Assembly: GCA_009379995.1 (NCBI GenBank)
Contig: WHSR01000021.1
Span: 1-60,899, forward strand
Length of the DNA: 60,899 nt
Direction of reading: 5' to 3'
Source: Streptosporangiales bacterium
GTDB lineage: Bacteria; Actinomycetota; Actinomycetes; Streptosporangiales; WHSR01
Part shown: in pieces, positions 53,068 through 60,899 of the stretch
Layout: the number at the start of each line of letters is the position of its first letter
Position numbering within the stretch: the first letter of the stretch is position 1
Translations under genes and position numbers: made by a program
The notes under the pieces: model-generated
Told to the model about the DNA's origin: nothing
What the model saw: only the letters and a program-made list of their open reading frames with translations
Database searches by the model: none

Positions 53068-54282
53068 ATGGCCAGCGTCTACGTCGTCGGTACGTTCGAC
53101 ACCAAGGGCCAGGAGCTGGCCTACGTCCGCGACCTCGTCGCCGCGGCCGGAGTGCCGGTGACCACCGTGGACCTGAGCACCGGGCCCGCGCGGAACGACA
53201 CTGCGGGCGGGAAGGACTCCCCCGACATCTCTCCCGGCGAGGTGGCCGCCCACCACCCCGGCGGCGCGACTGCCGTGTTCAGCACCGACCGCGGGGAGGC
53301 GGTCTCGGCGATGACCGTCGCCTTCGAACGCTTCGCGGTCGAACGTCGCGACCACATCGCCGGCATGCTCGGCCTCGGCGGGTCCGGCGGTACAGCGCTG
53401 GTCGCCCCGGCCATGCGTGCCCTGCCGGTCGGTGTTCCCAAGGTCATGGTCTCGACGGTGGCCTCCGGCGACGTCGCGCCGTACGTCGGACCGAGCGACA
53501 TCGCCATGCTCTACTCGGTCACCGACGTCGCCGGGCTGAACCGCATCTCCCGTCAGGTGCTCGGCAACGCCGCGCACGCCGTCGCCGGGATGGCCTCCCG
53601 CACGCCTCCGGCCGGCCTCCAGGACAGGCCGGCCGTGGGGCTCACCATGTTCGGCGTCACCACCCCGTGCGTGAACCAGGTGGCCGAGCGGCTGCGCGAA
53701 GACTACGACCCCCTCGTCTTCCACGCCACCGGCACCGGCGGTCGCTCGATGGAGAAGCTGGTCGACGACCGCCTGATCGGTGGCGTGCTGGACATCACCA
53801 CTACCGAGGTGGTCGACCTGCTGGTCGGCGGCGTGATGCCGGCGACCGAGGACCGTTTCGGCGCGATCGCCCGCACAGGCGTGCCGTACGTGGTCTCCTG
53901 CGGCGCACTGGACATGGTGAACTTCGGCGCGATGGACACGGTCCCGGAGCGGTTCCGACACCGCAATCTCTACGTCCACAACCCACAGGTCACCCTGATG
54001 CGTACGACGCCGGAGGAGAACGCCCGGGCCGGTGCGTGGATCGCCGACAAGCTCAACGCCTGCCCGGGCCCGGTGCGGCTGCTCATCCCGGAGGGTGGGG
54101 TCTCGATGATCGACGCGCCGGGCCAGCCCTTCCACAACCCGCAGGCCGACGCGGCGCTCTTCGAGGCTCTGGAGGCGAACCTTCGGCGGACCGCGGGTAG
54201 CCGGCTCGTCCGGCTGCCGTACCACGTCAACGACGCCGAGTTCGCCGACGCGTTGGTGACGGCCTTCCGCGAGATCGGCTGA
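53068..54282 (+). CDS. Tm-1-like ATP-binding domain protein (UPF0261)
   Basis: A 404-aa protein of the UPF0261/Tm-1 N-terminal family. The first strand is [19 protein letters not shown] (residues ~4-22); [33 protein letters not shown] and GSGGT-type loops bind ATP. Later blocks are [17 protein letters not shown] and [15 protein letters not shown]. In tomato Tm-1 the domain binds ATP and inhibits viral replication; the bacterial role is unknown. AGGGAG precedes the ATG at 53068. It is followed 21 bp later by the second Tm-1-type domain as a separate gene. Confidence 0.87.
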   Translation: MASVYVVGTFDTKGQELAYVRDLVAAAGVPVTTVDLSTGPARNDTAGGKDSPDISPGEVAAHHPGGATAVFSTDRGEAVSAMTVAFERFAVERRDHIAGMLGLGGSGGTALVAPAMRALPVGVPKVMVSTVASGDVAPYVGPSDIAMLYSVTDVAGLNRISRQVLGNAAHAVAGMASRTPPAGLQDRPAVGLTMFGVTTPCVNQVAERLREDYDPLVFHATGTGGRSMEKLVDDRLIGGVLDITTTEVVDLLVGGVMPATEDRFGAIARTGVPYVVSCGALDMVNFGAMDTVPERFRHRNLYVHNPQVTLMRTTPEENARAGAWIADKLNACPGPVRLLIPEGGVSMIDAPGQPFHNPQADAALFEALEANLRRTAGSRLVRLPYHVNDAEFADALVTAFREIG

Positions 54283-54303
54283 GCGGCAAGAGAGGAGGGT
54301 CCG

Positions 54304-55134
54304 ATGCCATGCTTCACCCGCGCCGAGCTCCTCGACCGGTTCCGCGGCATGGTCGAACGCGGCGAGCCGATCGTCGGCGGCGGCGCCGGCACCGGCCTGT
54401 CCGCCAAGTGCGAGGAAGCGGGCGGGATCGACCTCATCGTCATCGACAACTCCGGCCGCTACCGGATGGCCGGACGGGGCTCGCTCGCCGGGCTGCTGGC
54501 GTACGGCAACGCCAACGAGATAGTCGTCGAGATGGCCCGCGAGGTGCTGCCGGTGGTGCGGCGGACCCCGGTGCTCGCCGGCGTCAACGGCACCGACCCG
54601 TTCCTGCTCCACGAGCAGTTCCTGCGCCAGCTGGTCGACCTGGGTTTCTCCGGCGTGCAGAACTTCCCGACGGTGGGGCTGATCGATGGGGTGTTCCGGG
54701 CCAACCTCGAGGAAACGGGGATGGGGTATGACCTCGAGGTCGAGATGATCGCCGCCGCGCATGAACTCGACCTGCTCACCACGCCGTACGTGTTCGGCGC
54801 CGATGACGCCGAGAAGATGACCCGCGCCGGGGCCGACGTGATCGTCTGCCACATGGGCCTCACCACCGGCGGCGCGATCGGCGCGGAGACCGCCAAGACC
54901 CTGGACGACTGCGTCAGGCTCGTCGACGAGTGGGCGGGTGCCGCCAGGAGGGTGCGCGAGGACGTCATCGTGCTGTGCCACGGCGGTCCGATCGCCATGC
55001 CCGACGACGCGTCGTACGTGCTGTCCCGCACCGAGAGCTGCCACGGCTTCTACGGCGCCAGCAGCATGGAGCGGCTGCCGACCGAGCGAGCACTCACCGA
55101 GCAGACCCGGGCGTTCAAGCAGGTCACGTTCTAG
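54304..55134 (+). CDS. Phosphoenolpyruvate hydrolase-like TIM-barrel protein
   Basis: A 276-aa protein of the 'PEP hydrolase family' (TIM-barrel, IGPS-like). Features are [55 protein letters not shown] and [16 protein letters not shown], with [12 protein letters not shown] near the C-terminus. It corresponds to the C-terminal half of plant Tm-1. AGGAGG lies 4 bases from the ATG. It is translated with its UPF0261 partner and the SRPBCC gene 13 bp downstream. The activity is inferred from family name only. Confidence 0.85.
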   Translation: MPCFTRAELLDRFRGMVERGEPIVGGGAGTGLSAKCEEAGGIDLIVIDNSGRYRMAGRGSLAGLLAYGNANEIVVEMAREVLPVVRRTPVLAGVNGTDPFLLHEQFLRQLVDLGFSGVQNFPTVGLIDGVFRANLEETGMGYDLEVEMIAAAHELDLLTTPYVFGADDAEKMTRAGADVIVCHMGLTTGGAIGAETAKTLDDCVRLVDEWAGAARRVREDVIVLCHGGPIAMPDDASYVLSRTESCHGFYGASSMERLPTERALTEQTRAFKQVTF

Positions 55135-55147
55135 CTAAGGAGCCCAC

Positions 55148-55585
55148 ATGCCCAGGCCGTACACCAGCATTGTCATCAACGCCCCCGCGGACGCGGTTTG
55201 GTCGTACCTCCGCGACTTCGGCAACCTGAACGAATGGATCCCAGCCGTCAAGACCTCCGAGATCGAAGGGGGCGGGCCCGCCGACCAAATCGGCTGCGTG
55301 CGCCGGCTGGAGCTGCAGGACGGCGCCCTCATCCGCGAGGCGCTGCTCGCCCTCGACGACCCCGAGCGCTCGTATACCTACGAGTTCGTGGAAAGCCCCT
55401 TCCCGGTCCGCAGCTACCGCGCCACGATCCGGGTCGCCCCCGTCACCGAGGGTGGCCAGACGTTCGTCGAGTGGTGGACGTGGTTCGACGCCGATGCCAA
55501 GGACGAGGAGCAGCTGACCACGACGTTCGGCCGGGACGTCTTCGCGGCGAGCCTGGCCGCCCTGCGGAAACGCTTCGAGGGGTAG
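55148..55585 (+). CDS. SRPBCC-family protein (polyketide cyclase/START-like fold)
   Basis: A 145-aa protein with the helix-grip fold. The N-terminal strand YTSIVINAPADAVWSYLRDFGNLNEWIPAV, the central VRRLEL and the C-terminal helix DVFAASLAALRKRFEG are typical of the polyketide_cyc2/SRPBCC superfamily, which binds hydrophobic ligands in a deep cavity. TAAGGAG precedes the ATG. It is third in the Tm-1-like cluster, so it may handle a product or substrate of that pathway; the link is positional only. Confidence 0.82.
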   Translation: MPRPYTSIVINAPADAVWSYLRDFGNLNEWIPAVKTSEIEGGGPADQIGCVRRLELQDGALIREALLALDDPERSYTYEFVESPFPVRSYRATIRVAPVTEGGQTFVEWWTWFDADAKDEEQLTTTFGRDVFAASLAALRKRFEG

Positions 55586-55676
55586 CCGCTAGATCCGAGG
55601 CGGACCTGCACGGAATTGCATACTGTCGCCCGTAATCTAGAAGGTGACGTATTTCTCCGATAGTGGCGAGGTTCCC

Positions 55677-56420
55677 GTGAGCGATAGCGATGCCGTCCTG
55701 GCGGGCCCGGCCCCCGTCCCTCCCGGACGCCGAGCGAGCGGGCTCGGCCTCGCGGGGGCAGCGCCTCGTCCGGTGGAGCGCCCGGTGCCTCTTCGGCAGG
55801 CGGTCTACGACGCCCTGACCGAGCTCATCATCACGGGAGCCCTCCAGCCCGGCGAGCATCTCGTGGAAAGCGAGCTGGCCAAGCATCTCGGGGTGAGTCG
55901 CCAGCCGGTGCGCGAGGCGCTACACCGACTCCAGGCGGAGGGATGGGTGGACCTGCGCCCCGGCCAGGGCGCCTTTGTACACGTACCCACCGAGCACGAG
56001 GTCGACCAGCTCCTCGCGGTGCGTTCCCTGCTGGAAACCGAGTCGGCGCGGCTGGCGGCACGCGAGGCGAAGCCCGAGCAGATCGCCCGTCTTCGCGAGT
56101 TCATGCGGGACGGGGTCGAGGCGATGCAGACCGACGACGTGGAGCGGCTGGTGGCCCTCAACGCCTCGCTGCACGCCTACGTCACGGAGGTTTCCGGCAA
56201 CGCGGTCCTCGGCGAGCTCATCTCCCTGGTCGACCGCCGGATGCGCTGGTACTACACGCCCATCGCCCGTCACCGCGGCGCCGAGTCGTGGGACGAGCAC
56301 GGCGCACTGATCGATGCGCTGGCCGCGCACGACGAGGACCGTGCCAGCGAGATCATGCGCGGCCACACCGAGAAGACCCGCAAGGGCTACCACGAGTACA
56401 TGAGCGCCGGCGGGACGTGA
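55677..56420 (+). CDS. GntR-family transcriptional regulator (FCD/FadR subfamily)
   Basis: A 247-aa regulator. The winged helix is in LRQAVYDALTELIITGALQPGEHLVESELAKHLGVSRQPVREALHRLQAEGWVDLRPGQGAFVHVP. The C-terminal FCD domain has metal/ligand residues in LNASLHAYV and AIAHRGAESWDEHGALIDAL-type sequence and ends GHTEKTRKGYHEYM. The GTG at 55677 with GAGG upstream is preferred over the GTG at 55644. It is 91 bp after the SRPBCC gene on the same strand and probably controls the 53068-55585 genes in response to their substrate. Confidence 0.87.
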   Translation: MSDSDAVLAGPAPVPPGRRASGLGLAGAAPRPVERPVPLRQAVYDALTELIITGALQPGEHLVESELAKHLGVSRQPVREALHRLQAEGWVDLRPGQGAFVHVPTEHEVDQLLAVRSLLETESARLAAREAKPEQIARLREFMRDGVEAMQTDDVERLVALNASLHAYVTEVSGNAVLGELISLVDRRMRWYYTPIARHRGAESWDEHGALIDALAAHDEDRASEIMRGHTEKTRKGYHEYMSAGGT

Positions 56421-56430
56421 GCACGGTGTA

Positions 56431-57087
56431 CTAGGTAGTGACCTCGGCGTCCCGTGCGAGGGGCCCCCAGCGTGTCGCCCACTCCTCCCGTACGGCGGCG
56501 AAGGAGCCTTCGTCCAGTCCGTACGTGGTGACGGTGACGCTGGCCGGCCCCGCCTCCTCGGCGTCCAGCGACTGCTCGGCGGCGAACCCGACCAGGTTCC
56601 CGTCGCGGGCGACCACCATGCGCTGATAGCGGCTCTCGTGCCAGGTCTCCTTTGCCGCCGCCTCGACGGCGGCCAACACCCGTGGTCCGCTCGCCGTCCC
56701 GGACAGGTAAACCGTCCGGCGGGCCTCGGCCGGGTGCCGTTCGAGGCGGAAGCGGAGCTGCTCGAAGAAGGTGCGCCAGCCTTCCTCCATGCCGTCGTAC
56801 AGGTCCTCCCACTCCGCGTCGGCCAGTGGGCCGGGCATGACGACCCTGACAACGGTCTGTGGGCCGTCGCTCTGCAGCTCTATCCGCTGCCCGTCCTCCA
56901 GCACTATGCGGTCGGGCGGGAACTGCCGGGCATTCTCGACGAAGATGTTGCGGATCTCGGCATCGATCCCGTCGTAGTCCCAGCCGAACCAGTGACGGAT
57001 CTGGTCCGGCTCGGTGAGAGCGCGCCAGACGGCATCGAGGGGCGTCCGCACGGTCACCTCGACGTGGAACGGCTTGGACTCGGTCAT
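56431..57087 (-). CDS. AHSA1/SRPBCC-domain protein
   Basis: A 218-aa protein with an AHSA1-type N-terminal domain: FHVEVTVRTPLDAVWRALTEPDQIRHWFGWDYDG, the classic SRPBCC start seen in ATPase-activator and ligand-binding relatives. The C-terminal half is diverged. It overlaps the stop of the frameshifted HTH gene (ATGA at 57084-57087). Such AHSA1 genes are commonly paired with ArsR-type regulators, which fits the neighbour. It ends 10 bp from the convergent GntR gene. Confidence 0.82.
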   Translation of the reverse strand: MTESKPFHVEVTVRTPLDAVWRALTEPDQIRHWFGWDYDGIDAEIRNIFVENARQFPPDRIVLEDGQRIELQSDGPQTVVRVVMPGPLADAEWEDLYDGMEEGWRTFFEQLRFRLERHPAEARRTVYLSGTASGPRVLAAVEAAAKETWHESRYQRMVVARDGNLVGFAAEQSLDAEEAGPASVTVTTYGLDEGSFAAVREEWATRWGPLARDAEVTT

Positions 57088-57633
57088 GTGTTCTCCTCCG
57101 CCCTGCCGGCGGGATGCCCGCCGACGGTTATCCGGTAGCGCCGCTTGACCCCTGGCGCGTCGAAGCTGGCGGCCAACTCACCGACCCGGTCGGCAAGCTC
57201 GTCCGCGAAACGTTCGATGTCGGCCGGGCACGCGAAGCCGACGTCGGTCTCGATCGTGAAGGTGACCAGCCGCTTGCCCGCGGCGTCGGCGCGCTCACGC
57301 ATCGCCGCCACATCACCGAGGGTGCGCGCGGAGGCGGCGAGCAGCGTGTCGACGGCAACCGGTCTTGGGTGGCCTGGGCCAGGTCGCCGACCACCTCGGG
57401 CTCCACCACGACGGCGCGGGCGGTGGCCCGCACGTTCGGTGCAGCCGCGCCGTGGGCGCAGCTCGACCAGCTCGACCAGACCGCTCTTCTCCAGCTCGCG
57501 CAGGTGGTAGTTGACCCGCTGGCGGCTCTCCCCGAGGCGGGCTCCCGCAGCTCTTCGAGAAGCCGGCAGCGCAGCGGGGACAGGGTGCCCCGCAGCCGCT
57601 CGCCCCACGGATCACGTCGACGTCGGTGGTCAC
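57084..57633 (-). pseudogene. ArsR-type HTH regulator broken by several frameshifts
   Basis: The gene can be reassembled only by changing frame. MTTDVDVIR is read in one frame; DPWGERLRGTLSPLRCRLLEELREPAS in a second; ARLGESRQRVNYHLRELEKSGLVELVELRPRRGCTER in a third; NVRATARAVVVEPEVVGDL returns to the second; and AVDTLLAASARTLGDV onward returns to the third. The result is an ArsR-like winged helix plus a C-terminal domain. The shift near 57540 looks like a deletion between two CCCGCCTCG copies. Either a decayed gene or sequence errors; its coupled AHSA1 partner is intact. Confidence 0.72.
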
Positions 57634-57822
57634 CGGAGCATGATGCTATTTGAAAAACTAATTTGTCCGGCGGCTGGTTTGCCCCGGCGCTACTTCCGGC
57701 GATGCAGCGCCGCCGCCAATCTGCGTACCCGGACGTAGCCGCGGGAGTCTCCCCGCGTACGACGACATGGGCCGACGAGGGAGCGAGCATCGGAGCTAGC
57801 TGCCATCGAAAGGAGAACCAGG

Positions 57823-58530
57823 ATGGACGGCCATGGAGCAGCGCAAGGAGCGGCGGGCACCCAAGAGCCTGGAATCGTCCTTACCCGGGTCCGGCGGTAC
57901 AACCTGCTCGTCGCCGTGATGTTCGGAGGGCGTCGCAGGGCCCTGAACACCGCCTTGGCCTCGGCAAGCGGCGCCGGTCCCGGCGACCTGGTGCTCGACA
58001 TCGGCTGCGGCCCCGGGCACTTCGCCGGCCTGCTGGCCCAGACGGTTGGCCCGCACGGCCAGGTCGTCGGCGTGGATCCGTCGGCCCCGATGATCGTCTA
58101 CGCCAACCGCCACGCGGGCAGGCGGGCCAACTGTCGCTTCGAGTTGGCCCCGGCCCAGTCTCTGGATCTGCCCGATGCCGCCTTCGACGTGGTCACCTCG
58201 ACCTTCGCGATGCACCACATCCCGTCCGAGGCCCGTACAGCAGCGTTGGCGCAGATGTACCGCGTCCTCCGGCCGGGCGGTCGCCTGCTGATCGCCGACG
58301 CCTACCCCAGCGGTTCGGTGGCCCCGAGGGTGGCTCACGCCCTGACCTGGCTGTCCCGCCTGGTGCGTCGCCGAAGCTCGGAGGACGACTCCCAGCACGC
58401 CGCTGACCCGTTCGCCGACGTCGACGTCCGGCACCATGCCGGCGCGCTCCGCGAGATCGGCTTCACCGAGCCCCGGTTCACCGACGTCAAGCCCTGGACG
58501 CGCTACCTCGTCACGACCAAGCCCGCCTGA
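57823..58530 (+). CDS. Class I SAM-dependent methyltransferase
   Basis: A 235-aa methyltransferase. The SAM motif I is VLDIGCGPGHFAGLLAQ (~residues 66-82), the acidic motif II GVDPSAPMIVYAN, post-motif DVVTSTFAMHHI, and VLRPGGRLLIADAYPSG. The arrangement is like the UbiE/MenG and small-molecule methyltransferases. An N-terminal tail of ~20 polar residues is disordered. Substrate unknown. The 190-bp region from the HTH pseudogene start (57634-57822) is a divergent promoter; AAAGGAG precedes the ATG. Confidence 0.87.
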   Translation: MDGHGAAQGAAGTQEPGIVLTRVRRYNLLVAVMFGGRRRALNTALASASGAGPGDLVLDIGCGPGHFAGLLAQTVGPHGQVVGVDPSAPMIVYANRHAGRRANCRFELAPAQSLDLPDAAFDVVTSTFAMHHIPSEARTAALAQMYRVLRPGGRLLIADAYPSGSVAPRVAHALTWLSRLVRRRSSEDDSQHAADPFADVDVRHHAGALREIGFTEPRFTDVKPWTRYLVTTKPA

Positions 58531-58541
58531 CATCCGAGTTG

Positions 58542-58561
58542 ACCTCAACCATAGTTAAGGT
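58542..58561 (+). promoter_or_regulatory. MerR-type operator ahead of the quinone-oxidoreductase-like gene
   Basis: ACCTCAAC-CATA-GTTAAGGT is a 20-bp dyad with one mismatch in 16 arm bases, overlapping a TTGACC -35 hexamer (58539-58544) and followed by a -10-like TAGAGA at 58562-58567. This is the classic layout of promoters bound by MerR/SoxR-family activators. No MerR gene lies beside it. Confidence 0.6.
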
Positions 58562-58613
58562 TAGAGACTGCTTTCGCAGACATCGAGCAGGTCGACGAAG
58601 GAGAGCGGTAAGC

Positions 58614-59591
58614 ATGCGGGTGGTGCAGGCGGCCAGCTTCGGCGGGCCCGAGGTGCTGGTGACGAGCGAGGCACCGGACCCGGTCGCCGGGCCGGGACAG
58701 GCGGTCGTGGCCGTATCCGTGGTGGATGCCCTGTTCGTCGACACGCAGATCCGGCGTGGTCTGGGTGGCGAGCACTTCGCGGTGCGGCCGCCGTACGTGC
58801 CGGGCGGCGGCGTGGCCGGAACGGTGACCGCGGTAGGTGAGGGTGCGGATGCTGGCTGGATCGGCCGGTCGGTCGCCGCACACACGGGCGGGGGTGGCGG
58901 CTACGGCGGTTACACCGAGCAGACGCTGGCCCCGGCCGAGGAGCTGATTCCGGTACCGGACGGCCTGGGTCTCCAGGAGGCGGCGGCACTCCTGCACGAC
59001 GGCAACACCGCGCTGGGGCTCCTCGAGACCACCGGGGCCAGGGCCGGGGAATGGGTCCTGGTCACCGCGGCGGGCGGCGGTCTGGGCATCCTGCTGGTCC
59101 AGCTCGCGCACGCGGCCGGCGCACGGGTCGTCGCGGCCGCCCGCGGCAAGCAGAAGCTGGACCTGGTCGCGGAGCTGGGCGCCGACGTGGCCGTCGACTA
59201 CTCGGAGGCGGGCTGGTCCGAGCGGGTGCGCGAGGCGACCGGCGGCACCGGAGTAGACGTGGTGTTCGACGGCGCCGGCGGAGAGATCGGCGCCGCTGCG
59301 TTCGAGATCGTGGCGCCCGGCGGCCGGTTCTCCGCGCACGGAGCGCCCGGCGGGTTCACCCAGATCGACCGGCACGAGGCGGAACGGCGCGGGGTGACCG
59401 TGCGCGGGATCGAGCAGGTCCAGGGCCTTGGAGCGAGCGCGAGGCGGCGGGTCGAGCGCGCGCTGGCCGAGGCCACGGCGGGCCGCATCAGGCCGGTTAT
59501 CGGCCAGACGTTTCCGCTGGAGCGGGCCGCCGACGCGCACGCCGCGATCGAGGCCCGCGAGGTCATCGGGAAGACCCTGCTGCTGACCTGA
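58614..59591 (+). CDS. Zinc-binding-dehydrogenase-like quinone/enoyl oxidoreductase (QOR family)
   Basis: A 325-aa medium-chain reductase without catalytic zinc ligands. The N-terminal GroES-like domain begins MRVVQAASFGGPEVLVTSEAP. NADPH motif TAAGGGLGILLVQLAHAAGARVVAAARG is near residues 145-172. YSEAGWSERVREATGGTGVDVVFDGAGG and the C-terminal AADAHAAIEAREVIGKTLLLT are typical of quinone oxidoreductases. The ATG at 58614 follows GAAGGAG. A MerR-type operator directly upstream suggests induction by an electrophile or oxidant. Confidence 0.88.
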   Translation: MRVVQAASFGGPEVLVTSEAPDPVAGPGQAVVAVSVVDALFVDTQIRRGLGGEHFAVRPPYVPGGGVAGTVTAVGEGADAGWIGRSVAAHTGGGGGYGGYTEQTLAPAEELIPVPDGLGLQEAAALLHDGNTALGLLETTGARAGEWVLVTAAGGGLGILLVQLAHAAGARVVAAARGKQKLDLVAELGADVAVDYSEAGWSERVREATGGTGVDVVFDGAGGEIGAAAFEIVAPGGRFSAHGAPGGFTQIDRHEAERRGVTVRGIEQVQGLGASARRRVERALAEATAGRIRPVIGQTFPLERAADAHAAIEAREVIGKTLLLT

Positions 59592-59640
59592 CGGCCCGCC
59601 TACGCCCGGGAAGGCAGGTCGCGGCGGTACAAAGGCGCGC

Positions 59641-60501
59641 ATGGACATCGGCATCGGCCTGCCTTCGACCATCCCGGGAGCCAGCGGGGGGCAGATCGTC
59701 GAGTGGGCGAGAACCGCCGAGGAACTTGGCTTCTCGTCGCTGGGCGTGATCGACCGTCTGGTGTACGGCAACGCCGAGCCGCTGGTGACCCTCGGCGCCG
59801 CGGCGACGGCCACCGAGCGGATCAAGCTGGTGACGTCCATCCTTCTCGTGCCGTTCCGGGTCAACGCCGCCCTGCTCGCCAAACAGGCCGCGACCGTGAA
59901 CCACCTTTCCGGTGGCCGGCTGGTGCTCGGCATGGCCGTCGGTGGCTATGAGGACGACTACGAGGCCTCCGGTGTCCCCTTCTCCGAACGTGGCCGGCGG
60001 TTCGACCAGATGCTGGCCGAGATGACACGTATCTGGGCCGGTGAGTCCCGGGGGTTCGCCGGAGCGATCGGTCCGTCACCCGGTGTGAGCCGATCTCAGA
60101 TCATCTTCGGCGGGCTGGGCGGCCGGGCCTACGCCAGGGTCGCGACCTGGGGAGCGGGCTGGATCGCAGGCAGCCGCGGAGTTGAGTCGTTCCGTCGGGG
60201 CGCCGAGGGGGTGCGGCAGGCCTGGGCGGAGCATGGCCGCGACGGGAGGCCGTGGCTGATGGCACTCCCCTACTTCTCCCTCGGACCGGAGTCGCGGGAG
60301 AACGCCGATGCGTATCTCACCGACCACTACGCCATCGAGGGATCGGCCGCCACGGACATCGCCGCCGCCGCACTCACCGACGCCAAGGCGATCCAGGATG
60401 CGATCGCCGAGTACGAACACGCGGGATGTGACGAGCTGCTCTTGTTCCCTTGCAGCCCCGACCCACAGCAGGTCCGTCTGCTGGCCGATGCCGTCCGGTA
60501 G
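59641..60501 (+). CDS. LLM-class flavin-dependent oxidoreductase (F420/FMN luciferase-like)
   Basis: A 286-aa TIM-barrel flavoenzyme of the bacterial luciferase/F420-dependent superfamily. Motifs are MDIGIGLPSTIPGASGGQIVEWARTAEELGFSSLGVIDRL, LAKQAATVNHLSGGRLVLGMAVGGYEDDY and IIFGGLGGRAYARVATWGAGWI. The GGRLVLGM pattern is the common cofactor phosphate site. The substrate and choice of FMN or F420 cannot be set. It begins 49 bp after the QOR-like gene, so the two may be co-transcribed. Confidence 0.86.
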   Translation: MDIGIGLPSTIPGASGGQIVEWARTAEELGFSSLGVIDRLVYGNAEPLVTLGAAATATERIKLVTSILLVPFRVNAALLAKQAATVNHLSGGRLVLGMAVGGYEDDYEASGVPFSERGRRFDQMLAEMTRIWAGESRGFAGAIGPSPGVSRSQIIFGGLGGRAYARVATWGAGWIAGSRGVESFRRGAEGVRQAWAEHGRDGRPWLMALPYFSLGPESRENADAYLTDHYAIEGSAATDIAAAALTDAKAIQDAIAEYEHAGCDELLLFPCSPDPQQVRLLADAVR

Positions 60502-60871
60502 CGCAGCCTGTTCTCTCCCTTGGTCGTGATCTTGCAGATCTCGCACACCGAGCCTAGATCAACCCTCTGACCTGCTGCGGAGCGTCCTATTTCATGATCC
60601 ATCACCACAGAATCCCCACATGATGTGGGTTCCGGGGGGTCCCCACACCCGCCCTGGCAATAGTTCGCCGTCGTGCGCAGCAGATCCCCTGCCTGGGCGC
60701 CAACCCCAGCGTCATTGACCCACTCCCAGGAGGCGACTCACAATCCGATTAATTCTCCCGGAGATATGACACGAAGTTGTGGATGCGGGACCTGATGGAG
60801 GGCGCGGCGTACCTTCCCAAGTGATCAAACGGAAGGAAGCCGGCGGGCAGCGCCGGCGGGAAGGAACGCCA
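60502..60871. other. 370-bp intergenic region with palindrome and possible 5' UTR
   Basis: No ORF of quality is seen. At 60615-60629 CCCACA-TGA-TGTGGG is a perfect 6-bp inverted repeat, possibly a terminator stem without U-tract or an operator. Further right, a GCCGGCGGGCAGCGCCGGC hairpin (60839-60857) lies just ahead of the ribosome site of the last gene. I do not recognise a known riboswitch. Confidence 0.5.
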
Positions 60872-60899
60872 ATGCTGAAGGTAGTCGCTGACAACGCTG
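60872..60899 (+). CDS. 5' end of a gene cut by the window edge
   Basis: An ATG at 60872 follows GGAAGGAAC (60859-60867) with normal spacing and opens nine codons (MLKVVADNA) before the window ends. Nothing can be said of the product. Confidence 0.4.

Noticed and set aside
60615..60629. Rho-independent terminator after the LLM gene
   Set aside because: The 6-bp stem is perfect but lacks a following U-tract, so it is left as an inverted repeat of unknown role.
60720..60871. c-di-AMP (ydaO-type) riboswitch before the cut gene
   Set aside because: The conserved GGGGA and GAACC-type blocks were not found; only a GC-rich hairpin near the ribosome site is seen.
60712..60894. 60-aa minus-strand ORF at the right edge
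   Set aside because: No ribosome site, no family features, and it lies over a likely 5' UTR on the other strand.

Overview
The window is high-GC (roughly 70% G+C) actinobacterial chromosome. The evidence is the actinobacterial division and glycine-cleavage neighbourhood (pgsA, DUF881 - small basic protein - DUF881, gcvH, garA, ftsR, bifunctional nuclease, MerR, gcvP), a DtxR/IdeR-type iron box, mycofactocin genes, F420/LLM-type enzymes, many GTG/TTG starts and ATGA/GTGA overlaps. A filamentous or Streptosporangiales/Micromonospora-like actinomycete fits, but genus cannot be fixed from this window. No rRNA, tRNA, CRISPR array, transposase or phage gene was seen.

Layout. (1) 1-3.9 kb: RsmF-like rRNA methyltransferase, two small membrane proteins, a DUF5999 gene with a coupled 37-aa ORF upstream, and an alpha/beta hydrolase. 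(2) 12.3 to 3.3 kb, minus strand: one tightly packed run with a peptide-type ABC importer (lipoprotein, two permeases, two ATPases), an NDMA/mycofactocin-type alcohol dehydrogenase, a UGSC-family protein, a TPR protein and the hydrolase. The UGSC gene is interrupted by a single in-frame UGA followed by a bacterial SECIS-like hairpin with a GGUC loop. I read it as one selenoprotein gene, not two ORFs. (3) 17.4-12.6 kb: a three-gene NIS-siderophore operon behind a near-consensus iron box. (4) 19.3-33.4 kb: a mycofactocin locus. mftB, mftC, two OYE/FadH-type reductases, ETF alpha, a FixC-like dehydrogenase, a FixX ferredoxin, ETF beta, mftE and mftF run leftward. A mycofactocin-type SDR and a MarR regulator run rightward and separate mftB from mftA, whose product ends in IDGMCGVY. 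A second NDMA-type alcohol dehydrogenase and a fused MoxR-ATPase/VWA protein follow. mftD and a TetR-type mftR are not in the window. (5) 46.9-35.3 kb: the conserved pgsA-to-gcvP block, with a tandem glycine riboswitch ahead of gcvP. (6) 47-61 kb: TPP riboswitch and thiC, an exonuclease/phosphatase-family remnant, a CMD-family protein, PhoD, an MHS-type MFS transporter, a Tm-1-like/PEP-hydrolase-like pair with SRPBCC and GntR genes, a frameshifted HTH regulator pseudogene next to an AHSA1-type protein, a methyltransferase, a quinone-oxidoreductase-like gene behind a MerR-type operator, and an LLM flavin oxidoreductase.

How the parts fit (inference): mycofactocin is a peptide-derived redox cofactor that re-oxidises the tightly bound nicotinamide of the NDMA-type dehydrogenases and mycofactocin-type SDRs. 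The ETF, FixC and FixX genes inside the biosynthetic operon suggest a route from reduced cofactor to the quinone pool. The separate ABC importer - alcohol dehydrogenase - UGSC selenoprotein operon looks like an uptake-and-oxidation module that would depend on the same cofactor and adds a Sec-x-x-Cys redox protein. It is the most interesting uncharacterised system in the window.
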